Shown here one piece after another: positions 8,901 to 16,515 of a stretch of 64,000 nt of DNA. The notes beneath the pieces are model-generated. The model worked only from the letters and a program-made list of their open reading frames with translations, did no database searches and was not told the origin of the DNA. Position numbers and translations under genes: made by a program. Source of the stretch: Bacteriovoracaceae bacterium (GTDB lineage Bacteria > Bdellovibrionota > Bacteriovoracia > Bacteriovoracales > Bacteriovoracaceae); assembly GCA_023137315.1 (NCBI GenBank), contig JAGLPP010000087.1, positions 1-64,000 on the forward strand, given 5' to 3'. The stretch's first letter is position 1. Each line of letters starts with the position of its first letter.

Positions 8901-9566
8901 TCACTTAGACGTATGGCATGGTTGAGTAAATATACAACTCGATTGCCATTTCCAAAGGCGCAAAAATCAACCTTTGATTTTTTAATGAGACAGACCGGGA
9001 AAAAAGCATATGCAGCAAAATTATTGGCACAATCTCCAAGAATACTTTTCAATGCTGCTTGCTGGGCATCACTGGTTCTGGATATCGGTTCCATGTTTGA
9101 TGAAGATATACCAACAACTGCAGAATTGGTGCATAAATTGGGAACCGAAACCATACCTAATATTCTGCTTGGTATTTTCAATGACACCAGTATTGAAGAA
9201 ATCAATCTGGATGAAATCGAGGGCCGACTTTCGCTTATTTCGGCAGATATGATAACGATCCGGACCAATAATAGCATTGCCAGGATGAAAAAGATTGCAG
9301 AGAACGAAGAACTGGATGTCGACGAAAGGTTAATGCAAATTAATATGATTCGTGACAATATGCTTTCAACATATCGTGAATTTGCATGGAAACGTTTGAT
9401 TGCTATTTATATGTTTGGCATGAAATATCTGGAAAAGAAAAGTTTTAAACGAGAAATCGGTGAAAGAACCGGACTTGGCTACAAGCTGGATCTTGAGACT
9501 TACCAGTTGAGTGCTGAAGATCTGCGTAATAATTACCTTGAAATAACGGATGAATTGAAAAGATGA
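5949..9566 (+). CDS. Very large exported protein of unknown function (first of a coupled pair)
   Basis: No family recognised. The 1,205-aa product has an N-terminal signal sequence or anchor (hydrophobic residues ~10-27, ending VVQA). It is rich in Lys, Arg, Ala and Tyr. The section from about residue 640 to 1010 is highly charged and probably helical or coiled-coil, with a proline-rich patch KPPKKLPVEP near residue 685. Moderately hydrophobic segments near 545-560, 580-600, 620-640 and 1030-1045 could be membrane helices. The ATG is preceded by GGGAGTTGAT. The last codon overlaps the start of the next gene as ATGA, so the two products are made together and probably act together. The size and lack of domains suit a lineage-specific secreted or envelope protein; any link to predation would be speculation. 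Confidence 0.75.
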   Translation: MNGVHLWFKQFVLLPLIIWSFIVVQAFPSSDYLNRVTEDNIVTTRHETLNVINGLSRSIVMLKKWQNIVDVHNILGNLLELNSGKGYKLPEMVRKRIELARDILWKFPIKKKVNEIKGSPIEYVHATKAILARIFLHDALAFMRLRLNVASNMEVKNVKKLLSTYFAPGEDFSRVQIELPSESSILSARPKFDATQADGQLLHNSRQEHNTEILPEAYKKMLAEKLKKHKPLLAKWFASFATGKQNPDKEGTEAEESVSEDEGNADENIDRERMTELAEGVGEALVATLEKSLEDDDLNSYKNTWLPESMLLQALTMPDLLKMDPQLVEFIKGVRVSYKLHEGSLTDRTEDGEAIQDVMDSYGMQSKTSKYLTEKEIAELSSGYRYISFGSRYGIDPVTGNELTEGSQRGTNRAELIKSIEQYRVVERGKGLQIWTEKITTSDKYTIWIKAKLSGNPSMSNLITWNTIIAGIRMLTTYDKITLTGRQASKVLRMDSILKARLGIKAYGKISQWTEAMAKGATDGKTMGTAKFFSRGGGHISKWALHLLFFPNSTLKKNVVAENIGKMMKRARQEKLFKTGFVLKGLVAAHVITEAFNFMTYTRAYSKNLIDGNEWLQHWYVTAGELISDALIYGTVANQTADSVANSLARHEMAYKNFLEAEGNQIKHKARQQFLKAHNQLEAIKNPVKPPKKLPVEPKISTKDPTLIEAQKKYDEAYKKARRLTGENADDMLEKLKKADSDTIKENYRKTSRKLHNFEGLVDERNKLKVEKKLTKIQNHLASKGDDLATRVPTRSHFKVVDHFQYGKQVELSESAKTFEAKLKSRNFKTKSLYYKYKSAAINRNLMKAANVVHETALKNYQKTFRTDFNGKIYRDGSHQIIKNQLQIERQAMIDEVGSGIKNEKNAIRYQSKRSYQKLEGSWRTYRKNPSATNRATLEVAYKRARITNGASKAVMKYSPYLDDASKTLRAATVKAKSLGVRGLSLRRMAWLSKYTTRLPFPKAQKSTFDFLMRQTGKKAYAAKLLAQSPRILFNAACWASLVLDIGSMFDEDIPTTAELVHKLGTETIPNILLGIFNDTSIEEINLDEIEGRLSLISADMITIRTNNSIARMKKIAENEELDVDERLMQINMIRDNMLSTYREFAWKRLIAIYMFGMKYLEKKSFKREIGERTGLGYKLDLETYQLSAEDLRNNYLEITDELKR

Positions 9567-11248
9567 AACTTTTAATGATCATATCTTCCATGTTTTTTCT
9601 TCTTCACAGCACTTTTGCCGTGGAGATGGATACCAGGTTAAAGGTTGCTCAGAAAAAGATTGATCATTATGAAAAGATTATTAAAATGATTGACGGGTTT
9701 ATTGAAAATGAGCAGGATTTCAAGTCGACTTACGCTACTGCAACAACACTTAAAAAAAGTGAACAGGTCATTGCAGATTTTTCATACAAAACCAAGAATA
9801 TATACGTTTACAAGGTAAAGGATTCTGAAACAAGGTCATGGAGTGAGCTTACCTCCAAACTCATAATGCTCAAATATGAGGGTGTTGATCCTGAAAAAGA
9901 GCGTAACATCGTTAAAGGATTCAAGAAAGTTTTGAAATATATTCGAGTCCTTGTCTATTACAAGATGATGAGGGTCTCGGATGTCTATGAGGCTGATTTT
10001 GTCGATGGTCTTGAACCGGAATTAAATATTTCCGTAGAACCAAGAAATATGCCATCTGTTATATGGCATGAAGGCAGGATGAAAAATGATATAGGCCGTA
10101 ATTTTGAAAAATTGATTCGCACGATTGATGGAGAGGAGTATTTTCAGGTTGATGCCAATGACCCAAATATAGTTGTCAAAGGTGTAGCCGATGAACTAAT
10201 ACGAAATGACGAGCTTGCAAATGAATTAAATCTTTATCTGAATAATGAAAAAGAACGCAGCCACGAAAAGGATATTGAATGGATTGGAAGGCTTGCAGAA
10301 GAGGATTACTTCAAAAACTGGTCTTTCAAATTGGAAATATCATACGGGGATAACCCGGATATTAGTTTTGAAGACATGTATCTGATTATTAAAAGCAAGT
10401 ATGAGGATATCAGAGATAAAAAGAATTTGGATTTGCGGGAGAAACTTTTTTTAAAAGAGGTGAAAAAGTTCATCCGATGGTCCTACGCAACCTATGTTGT
10501 TAAAGTGGTATCTTCTCTTGAGCGTGAACATGTAAGCCAGACAACAGCTATCAAGGTTGACAAGCACAATGGCCGCAAAAGAATGGGATTTTGGACAGCC
10601 TATTATGCATGGAAGGCTTCCGATATTATTTGTAGTGGAGTAATCGATATTATGGGACTTATCGGCCGCGGCCCACTGGAAATAAATTCAATTCGTATTT
10701 TGGATTTGATTAATGACAACATGGGACACGCCAAAAAAATGCTGGCCGATCTTGAAAAAGACGGCAAAAAAGATTTTCGAAAAGAAAAAGATATTACTGT
10801 TTCCATTGCCTATCTTGAGCATTTGGTTGAGAGCTACCCAATGTTCATGAAAATGCAGTTTAAAAGCAAGATCACTTTTGAACAGGTTGTTCAAAAGATA
10901 ATTGAATTTCAGCAAAAAAATATTTCCAATACACAAATTATTGATGATTTTTTACCGTTGGTTAATAAATTCGCCCACTCTGCACAATCACGTTTGGTTG
11001 GTTTTCTTATTCCGGCAATGAAATACCGCATTCGTGACATGGAGGCACATAACTGGCAATTACATCACAACAAGAATAAACATTTGGGACATGTTGTGCG
11101 TTTCGGTAACAACATTATAAGAAAAGGCGAAGTCATGTTTGAATCAATCGAAAAATATGTAATGAAATGGACTGATAATCTCCAGCTTCGCAAAAGCCAC
11201 AAGAAAGTTCTCGAGTATATTAAAAAAAATGATTCCCGCCATATGTGA
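9563..11248 (+). CDS. Exported protein of unknown function (second of a coupled pair)
   Basis: No family recognised. The 561-aa product carries a clear signal peptide (positive start, hydrophobic core, STFA before VEMD). The rest is mostly charged and probably alpha-helical, rich in Lys, Glu, Ile and Tyr, with a conspicuous DIICSGVIDIMGLIGRG segment near residue 355 that is its only hydrophobic interior stretch. Translation is coupled to the preceding 1,205-aa protein by a four-base ATGA overlap. It shares its Lys-rich exported style with the proteins at 27166-28668 and 31380-33590, but I could not establish homology by eye. Confidence 0.72.
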   Translation: MKLLMIISSMFFLLHSTFAVEMDTRLKVAQKKIDHYEKIIKMIDGFIENEQDFKSTYATATTLKKSEQVIADFSYKTKNIYVYKVKDSETRSWSELTSKLIMLKYEGVDPEKERNIVKGFKKVLKYIRVLVYYKMMRVSDVYEADFVDGLEPELNISVEPRNMPSVIWHEGRMKNDIGRNFEKLIRTIDGEEYFQVDANDPNIVVKGVADELIRNDELANELNLYLNNEKERSHEKDIEWIGRLAEEDYFKNWSFKLEISYGDNPDISFEDMYLIIKSKYEDIRDKKNLDLREKLFLKEVKKFIRWSYATYVVKVVSSLEREHVSQTTAIKVDKHNGRKRMGFWTAYYAWKASDIICSGVIDIMGLIGRGPLEINSIRILDLINDNMGHAKKMLADLEKDGKKDFRKEKDITVSIAYLEHLVESYPMFMKMQFKSKITFEQVVQKIIEFQQKNISNTQIIDDFLPLVNKFAHSAQSRLVGFLIPAMKYRIRDMEAHNWQLHHNKNKHLGHVVRFGNNIIRKGEVMFESIEKYVMKWTDNLQLRKSHKKVLEYIKKNDSRHM

Positions 11249-11288
11249 AAAAATCCGACAATATCACGTATGACGAGACAATCCCTTG

Positions 11289-12806
11289 CTATTTGTCAAA
11301 AAGCGGCAACTTCACTTCGTTCGGCAACCCCTCAAAATTTGCCACTGCTGTTTTGATTTTCTTTTCCAGCATTTCCTCTTCAGCGCGAATAAGCGGGTTG
11401 TAATTTTGAAGATTTCTTTCGCCGTTTGGTGCTCCTGCCTTGAACCATAATTTTTTTGAAACCGAACCGTACATAAGCGGCATATATGGCAAAAATTCCG
11501 ATGAACCCTCAGTTGAACGATGTGAAAAGAAGGCCGTATAACCACCTACTTTTATGTTCTCAAGTGCCTTCTCGATGGATTTAATTCCAAGTTCCTTGAG
11601 TTCCCTATTTACATAGGCAAGATCCTTGCGTGTCTTTAAAAATTCCTCCACTTCAGCACAATCGGCAATCCCTAGAACAATGTCAGTGGCAAGCCTGGTT
11701 TCAGTGAAAGTTCCCGCCTGATTAAGCTTGATTAAAATGGAGTTACCACAACGACGTTCTCTGATTGGAGAAGCAAGAAATGGAATGATAAAACGCATCT
11801 GCGTCACTGCAGCATCGTCGCAGACGATTTGAACACGATTGCCATATTTTCCATTCATCATCTTATGTATCTGCTTGTCAACCTCACTACCAGGGTCTTC
11901 CATTGTTACAAAATTTGGAGCGGAAGAAACAACCGACCAATTAAACTCAACCATCTCATCACGATTTTTGATACCTCCACCTGAAAAATGAAGATCATAT
12001 TTACCTTCACGCCTTAGCTCCTCTGTTTTTTGAATCTCGCTGAAGGCATTATCGGTTCCAACTGCATAGTCAGTATCAGCAAGTCCCAGCTGACTGGCAC
12101 ATTCCTTGATCCTGTTTATTCCCTCAAAGTTATCCTCTACAGGAAAAACAAATCCACGCTCTTTGGCGGTTCCTGTAGGTTTCCTGTCACGAACAAGATT
12201 TTTTTCAAACTGCTTGAAAAATTTGGTTCCTGTTAAAAACACACCCTTGACAGATTTTTCCTTCATTGGAAGAAAAAACATTTCCTGGATATCCTGCTTG
12301 GTTCCAGGAACATGCTCTCCACCGCAAACCATATTGAAAGCGATATTCGGGAAGTGAAATTTCTTCATTCCCTTCGGCGCCAGAATTTCCCATGCCTTGT
12401 ATCCACTGGCATTGAGTAATGTCTGGAAAAAAACCGTTGAAGCGGCCAGGGTGGCATTTCCTCCCCATTTTTTCTTATTTGGGCCCGCATTTTTGACCAT
12501 TTTCAAATCAAAGTCACTACACGCCTTTAGAATATCCCTTGGAGTTTTTATAACAACTTTTTTGGGAAGAAGTGGAGCTATGTTTTTTTCAATGGACTTT
12601 ATCGCACGATTATTAGGGATGTAGATTGCCTCCTCTTCACCGTCGGAAGTTCCCTTGGCAATCCCGTTTCTTTCCTCGATGGTAAAGACTTCCTTTCCTC
12701 TCTTTACTTTTGCACTCATCACTCCTTCCAGAGTAAAAGACGCGTACGATGAAAGTATCTCTCTTCCTTTTAACTTAAAACCGGTAACAATAGTTTCACG
12801 GGGCAT
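11289..12806 (-). CDS. Divergent enolase (phosphopyruvate hydratase-like)
   Basis: 505-aa enolase-superfamily protein that should convert 2-phosphoglycerate to phosphoenolpyruvate if active. Enolase signatures occur in the right order: GGNATLAASTVF (cf. GANAILAVS), CGGEHVPGTKQDIQEM, NSILIKLNQAGTFTET (nearly canonical) and FSHRSTEG. By alignment in the head with E. coli enolase, the catalytic and metal residues appear conserved: H165, E175, E216, D252, E303, D330, K360, H429-R430-S431 and K456. The N-terminal domain is much altered: SSYASFTLEG replaces the canonical DSRGNPTVEV, and the flexible SGAST loop reads KGTSDGEEEA. It is about 75 aa longer than usual, with insertions. The start is the ATG at 12806, eight bases after GGAGG; an earlier ATG at 12821 overlaps that ribosome binding site. 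It may be the sole enolase of the organism or a paralogue. Confidence 0.85.
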   Translation of the reverse strand: MPRETIVTGFKLKGREILSSYASFTLEGVMSAKVKRGKEVFTIEERNGIAKGTSDGEEEAIYIPNNRAIKSIEKNIAPLLPKKVVIKTPRDILKACSDFDLKMVKNAGPNKKKWGGNATLAASTVFFQTLLNASGYKAWEILAPKGMKKFHFPNIAFNMVCGGEHVPGTKQDIQEMFFLPMKEKSVKGVFLTGTKFFKQFEKNLVRDRKPTGTAKERGFVFPVEDNFEGINRIKECASQLGLADTDYAVGTDNAFSEIQKTEELRREGKYDLHFSGGGIKNRDEMVEFNWSVVSSAPNFVTMEDPGSEVDKQIHKMMNGKYGNRVQIVCDDAAVTQMRFIIPFLASPIRERRCGNSILIKLNQAGTFTETRLATDIVLGIADCAEVEEFLKTRKDLAYVNRELKELGIKSIEKALENIKVGGYTAFFSHRSTEGSSEFLPYMPLMYGSVSKKLWFKAGAPNGERNLQNYNPLIRAEEEMLEKKIKTAVANFEGLPNEVKLPLFDK

Positions 12807-12927
12807 AGTAGAATCCTCCATTATCCTTCAGTATTTAAAATTACAATTCTATACACTTTTTTTAAAAACAAAAGAAAATATAAATGGCCGACACCTTTCA
12901 TCAGAGATTCACGCATTCATTGACCTT

Positions 12928-13452
12928 TTACATTCCAACTTTTCTGCCACGCCCTTTCGACATAATCTGAAGATCAAGTTTGATAATCTGCTCCTCCGTC
13001 AGAATTTTGCGAAGCCCTTTTAAAAACTGATATTTCGATTTCATAAGTTTTTTATCATTCTCCCCTATTTTCTCTATAAGATTTATAATTTCCTTGTCAT
13101 TAAGTTTTGTCTCCATCATTTCCATCTGTAAAAGATGCTTGTAGTTTCGAATTTTTGACTTGTATTTGAACTCCTCTTTCATATTCGCTTTTTTAAGCTC
13201 CAGAACCTGTTTTTGCTGTTTTGCATTCAGCTCAAGTTGTTTAAAAATAAGATCCTGGCTACGACCTCTACGATGTTCCCTTTTACCTATTTTTTCACGT
13301 TTACCAATTTTTCCGCCACCTCTGCGGCCACCATTCCGTTCAAACCTCTGACCATCCCCTCCTCCGTCATAATACGATAAGGCCGGAGTTATCATGGCAG
13401 TCTCAAAAACAAACACAATCAATATCAAATAAAAAATTTTCATCCGTTTCAT
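12928..13452 (-). CDS. Periplasmic Spy/CpxP/ZraP-like LTxxQ protein
   Basis: 174-aa exported protein with an N-terminal signal (MKRMK then a hydrophobic stretch ending ALS). A Gly/Arg/Lys-rich low-complexity linker at residues ~30-65 follows, then an all-helical region with two LTxxQ-like motifs, LNAKQQ and LTEEQ, as in Spy, CpxP, CnrX and ZraP. Such proteins are periplasmic chaperones or metal sensors that control envelope-stress signalling. The ATG at 13452 is chosen because GGAGGG precedes it. It is the last gene of a three-gene set with an ECF sigma factor and a small membrane protein, the same logic as CnrX-CnrY-CnrH. Metal sensing is inferred from that context only; Met and His residues are present but no site was proved. 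Confidence 0.8.
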   Translation of the reverse strand: MKRMKIFYLILIVFVFETAMITPALSYYDGGGDGQRFERNGGRRGGGKIGKREKIGKREHRRGRSQDLIFKQLELNAKQQKQVLELKKANMKEEFKYKSKIRNYKHLLQMEMMETKLNDKEIINLIEKIGENDKKLMKSKYQFLKGLRKILTEEQIIKLDLQIMSKGRGRKVGM

Positions 13453-13466
13453 ACTTCCCTCCACAT

Positions 13467-13784
13467 TTAAAGAATTTCATAATGTTCAAAATAACTGTCC
13501 AGACCGTCCTCGTCCTCTTCTGAAGGCCCAATGAAATTCAACGCATCAACGTAATCATTGGCAGTAAAAAAGATCTGGTCATTTGTCGGATACCAGCTCC
13601 AGATTGATATCCCCAGCAGAACAACCATCAACACTGAACCTGCGTAGACGAATTTTTTCCAAACATACCGTCCTTTGCCTTCTTTTTTCAGAATATTACT
13701 CCAAAGATCTTCCTCTCCTTTCCAATCCTCATAAAGCTCTTTTTTTGAAGAGGAAAACAATTCCCTTAATTCATGTTTATCCAT
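13467..13784 (-). CDS. Small single-pass membrane protein, probable anti-sigma factor
   Basis: 105-aa protein with a hydrophilic N-terminal cytoplasmic part of ~40 residues, one transmembrane helix at about 43-64 (VYAGSVLMVVLLGIS) and an acidic C-terminal tail ending EEDEDGLDSYF. No named domain is visible. The sigma-factor gene ends with TAA one base before this ATG, so the two are translationally coupled, and the Spy-like gene follows 14 bp later. Position, size and topology match CnrY-type anti-sigma factors: short cytosolic sigma-binding segment, single helix, periplasmic tail. The role is inferred from context. Confidence 0.7.
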   Translation of the reverse strand: MDKHELRELFSSSKKELYEDWKGEEDLWSNILKKEGKGRYVWKKFVYAGSVLMVVLLGISIWSWYPTNDQIFFTANDYVDALNFIGPSEEDEDGLDSYFEHYEIL

Positions 13785-13785
13785 T

Positions 13786-14259
13786 TTATTTCCTCATTCC
13801 TTTTAATACCCTTGAAACTCTTGCCTTCAAGGTTCCTTCTGGAATATTCATCAATTCGCTTATCTGTGAATATTCCATTTCCTCCATGAATTTCAAAATC
13901 AGCACCATCCTGGTTTTTGCCTCCACTTTCGTTAATATTTTTTCAAGCTCATTTCTCACTTCGACGTCCTTTAAATCATTCATTCCGGTTTTTTCCGCGG
14001 CCATCTGAAAGAGCATGCCAAAATGCTTCGCCCTGGTTGCAATCCTTCTTTTAATATCCAGACAGCGGTTGATGGCAACCCTGTACAACCATGCCTTTAA
14101 ATTAACCTCTTCATCGAATGATGAAAAATTGGCAAGCAGCTTTACAAAGACTTCCTGTGTAATATCCTCAGCTTCTTCGAGATTCCAGGTATAATGATAA
14201 CAAATCGCCAGAACGTCCTTATGGTACTTTGTAAATATTTGCCTTGGCCCGTCCATCAT
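13786..14259 (-). CDS. ECF-type RNA polymerase sigma factor
   Basis: 157-aa sigma-70 family protein of the extracytoplasmic-function group. Region 2 is recognisable in the N-terminal half as YTWNLEEAEDITQEVFVKLL (the conserved D-x-x-Q-E-V-F core), followed by AWLYRVAINRCLD. Region 4 ends the protein with a helix-turn-helix, EYSQISELMNIPEGTLKARV. Region 1 and most of region 3 are absent, as expected. The ATG at 14259 is preferred because GAGGG precedes it; the open frame extends 11 codons further. It heads a set with a probable anti-sigma factor and a Spy-like sensor and is divergent from a DsbD-like gene that may be one of its targets. Confidence 0.92.
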   Translation of the reverse strand: MMDGPRQIFTKYHKDVLAICYHYTWNLEEAEDITQEVFVKLLANFSSFDEEVNLKAWLYRVAINRCLDIKRRIATRAKHFGMLFQMAAEKTGMNDLKDVEVRNELEKILTKVEAKTRMVLILKFMEEMEYSQISELMNIPEGTLKARVSRVLKGMRK

Positions 14260-14317
14260 TTTTGTGCCCTCAATTATTAAAACGTTTAACAATCATGCAA
14301 GGTTGCATTTTTTTTTG

Positions 14318-14323
14318 TACAAT
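14318..14323 (+). promoter_or_regulatory. Candidate -10 box for the DsbD-like gene (leaderless type)
   Basis: TACAAT lies eight bases before the ATG at 14332, directly after a long T-tract and a G. The same T-tract plus G(A)TACAAT arrangement recurs before the gene at 26517. No Shine-Dalgarno sequence is present, so the message is probably leaderless or has a leader of one or two bases. Confidence 0.35.
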
Positions 14324-14331
14324 GATAGCTC

Positions 14332-16515
14332 ATGAAAATAAAACGTCCATTAAACATCTTTTATTGTACTGGTTTGTTTATGAAAAAAACCTTTATTACC
14401 GCCATCATCACACTTTTCTGCTTGAATCTTGAAACCATGGCAAGCGAGACATACATCCAAACGGCAATTTCAGGATTCTCATACAACGATGAAAATTATC
14501 TCACCGTAATTTTTAAAAACACACCATCATGGCACACCTACTGGAAAAACCCTGGTTCGGCCGGTATGGCGCCAGTATTTAATTTTAAAATCAATGGGGA
14601 AACCTTGAACCTTACAGAGCTTCCATGGCCTGCTCCACACAAATTTAAAGGAGCAAGTGGATTGCACTCATATGGTTATGAAGGGGAATATGCCTTCTTC
14701 TTTAAAATTCCGGCCAAAATCACACAAAAAATACTGCAAAAAAAAATTGATCTTCATCTAAAATGGCTGGCCTGTAAAAACACCTGCAAACAGGAGGAAA
14801 AAAAAACCATAATTACATGGGGGCCGGATAAAACTTTTGTTTCACCGGAAAACACTTTTCTCTGGGCAGAGGGCCGGTTAATAGAAAAACTAAAAGAGCT
14901 TCCACGTGAAAAATCCTTTCCGAAAAATCTTGACATTAAAATGGTCATCTCACAAAAAACAAAAAAGGAAATTTTCCTCAAATATACACTAATGGAAAAA
15001 GGCCCCTCCTTTCCACACGAAAAACACAATCTTCTAATTCCCTATCCTGCAAATATTGTCTCCTTTGAAGAGGAAGAACTTTTCAAAGACAAAAACGGAA
15101 ATCTTCATGGAAAAATGAAATTCATCTGGGAGGGGGATTATCTGGAACCAAAGGTTCCACTACCGGAAAACGGCCGATTCAAGGGTCCTCTCAAACTGAG
15201 ATTTCTCCACTACAATCCCCTATCCGGACAAACATCAATCATCCAAAAAGAGTTCCTGTTTTTCTCTATCATTCACGATACCCCGTCAAAAACACAAAAT
15301 GGCATATTCGTCATCCTTCTTTTTGCATTTTTGGGCGGACTTATCCTGAACCTGATGCCTTGTGTTCTTCCCGTTATTTCGCTGAAACTTTTCAGTCTGA
15401 TAAAGCACAGGGAATATTCGCAGAGACAAATTATCAAACATAATATTTTTTATACTTTGGGAATTTTGTTCAGCTTTTTTATTCTGGCCACAATTGTCTA
15501 CCTGATTCGATTTACCGGACATGAAGTTGGTTGGGGCTTTCAATTCCAGTCCCCTACATTCATCTCACTTACATCCATCATACTTTTTGTCTTTGCTCTG
15601 AATCTCTTCGGACTCTTTGAACTGCAAACACCCGGAGGTCGTTTTCTTGGTGGCACAAAATTAAAAGATGGAGTATTGGGGGATTTTGCAAGTGGCATTA
15701 TTGCCACCATACTCTCCACTCCGTGCAGTGCCCCTTTTCTGGCCACGGCCGTTGCCTTTGCTTTTACATCGCCATCAAACCATTACATCTTTTCCGTCTT
15801 CGGTGTAATCGGCCTTGGACTGGCCTTTCCGTTCCTGCTAACAGGACTTTTTCCATCTTTTTTGAAATTTCTTCCAAGACCCGGAATGTGGATGAATCAT
15901 CTCAAGAAGGTGATGGGTGTAGCCCTTGTTTTAACGGTCGCATGGCTAATGGACATTTATCATCACCTTGAAATTGGAAAAAATTCCCTGATATGGATGT
16001 ACCTGTCGTATGTCGCCATCTTTCTCGCCATCTTATTCCACAAGAAAATAAAGCTTCCTAAAATCATCACTGTAGTTTTTTATCTTTCAGCGGTACTGAT
16101 CATATACCTTAACATCTCCGATCACATGACCCCGGTAAAAGTCGTCCATGGACAGAAACATACCGGCACAAACAATATTGAATTCACAGCATGGTCTCCG
16201 GAAAAAATGAAATCCTGCACTGATATCCTGTTTATTGACTTCACGGCCCACTGGTGCCTGACATGCAAGCTCAACAAGGTCACGGTACTCTCAAGTAATA
16301 AGTTTAAAAAACTCGTCTTAAAACACAATATAAAACTGCTACGTGCGGATTGGACAAATCCAGACCATGTTATCGAAAAATGGCTTAAGGAACACGGAAA
16401 GGCCGGCGTTCCGGCATATTTCGTTCGTGACAAACAAGGAACACTACATTCGTTGAGCGAGATTCTCACTATTTCGGAATTAAAGAAAACCCTATCATCT
16501 TCCCAGGATCGTTAA
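14332..16515 (+). CDS. Thiol:disulfide interchange protein, DsbD/ScsB type
   Basis: 727-aa inner-membrane protein that passes electrons from cytoplasmic thioredoxin to periplasmic thiol proteins. After a signal peptide there is a large periplasmic domain (to ~residue 310) with the HSYGYEGEYAFFFKI strand typical of the ScsB-type N-domain. An eight-helix DsbD/CcdA-like membrane domain follows with both redox cysteines, NLMPCVLP and STPCSAPF. A C-terminal thioredoxin domain has the active site WCLTCK. An alternative start at 14380 (MKKTFITAI) gives a tidier signal peptide; 14332 is kept because the -10 box points to it. It is divergent from the ECF sigma set and overlaps the convergent FecR-domain gene by 21 bp at its 3' end. 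It probably belongs to envelope redox homeostasis, fitting an envelope-stress regulon. Confidence 0.93.
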   Translation: MKIKRPLNIFYCTGLFMKKTFITAIITLFCLNLETMASETYIQTAISGFSYNDENYLTVIFKNTPSWHTYWKNPGSAGMAPVFNFKINGETLNLTELPWPAPHKFKGASGLHSYGYEGEYAFFFKIPAKITQKILQKKIDLHLKWLACKNTCKQEEKKTIITWGPDKTFVSPENTFLWAEGRLIEKLKELPREKSFPKNLDIKMVISQKTKKEIFLKYTLMEKGPSFPHEKHNLLIPYPANIVSFEEEELFKDKNGNLHGKMKFIWEGDYLEPKVPLPENGRFKGPLKLRFLHYNPLSGQTSIIQKEFLFFSIIHDTPSKTQNGIFVILLFAFLGGLILNLMPCVLPVISLKLFSLIKHREYSQRQIIKHNIFYTLGILFSFFILATIVYLIRFTGHEVGWGFQFQSPTFISLTSIILFVFALNLFGLFELQTPGGRFLGGTKLKDGVLGDFASGIIATILSTPCSAPFLATAVAFAFTSPSNHYIFSVFGVIGLGLAFPFLLTGLFPSFLKFLPRPGMWMNHLKKVMGVALVLTVAWLMDIYHHLEIGKNSLIWMYLSYVAIFLAILFHKKIKLPKIITVVFYLSAVLIIYLNISDHMTPVKVVHGQKHTGTNNIEFTAWSPEKMKSCTDILFIDFTAHWCLTCKLNKVTVLSSNKFKKLVLKHNIKLLRADWTNPDHVIEKWLKEHGKAGVPAYFVRDKQGTLHSLSEILTISELKKTLSSSQDR

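Noticed and set aside
8771-9358. 195-codon open frame on the minus strand inside the large exported protein gene
   Set aside because: Its product is Ser/Ile-rich low complexity, the mirror of Lys/Glu-rich codons on the plus strand, with no ribosome binding site.
14277-14289. Near-palindrome TTAAAACGTTTAA between the sigma factor and DsbD-like genes as an operator
   Set aside because: Only the central eight bases are truly palindromic; such AT-rich matches are expected by chance.
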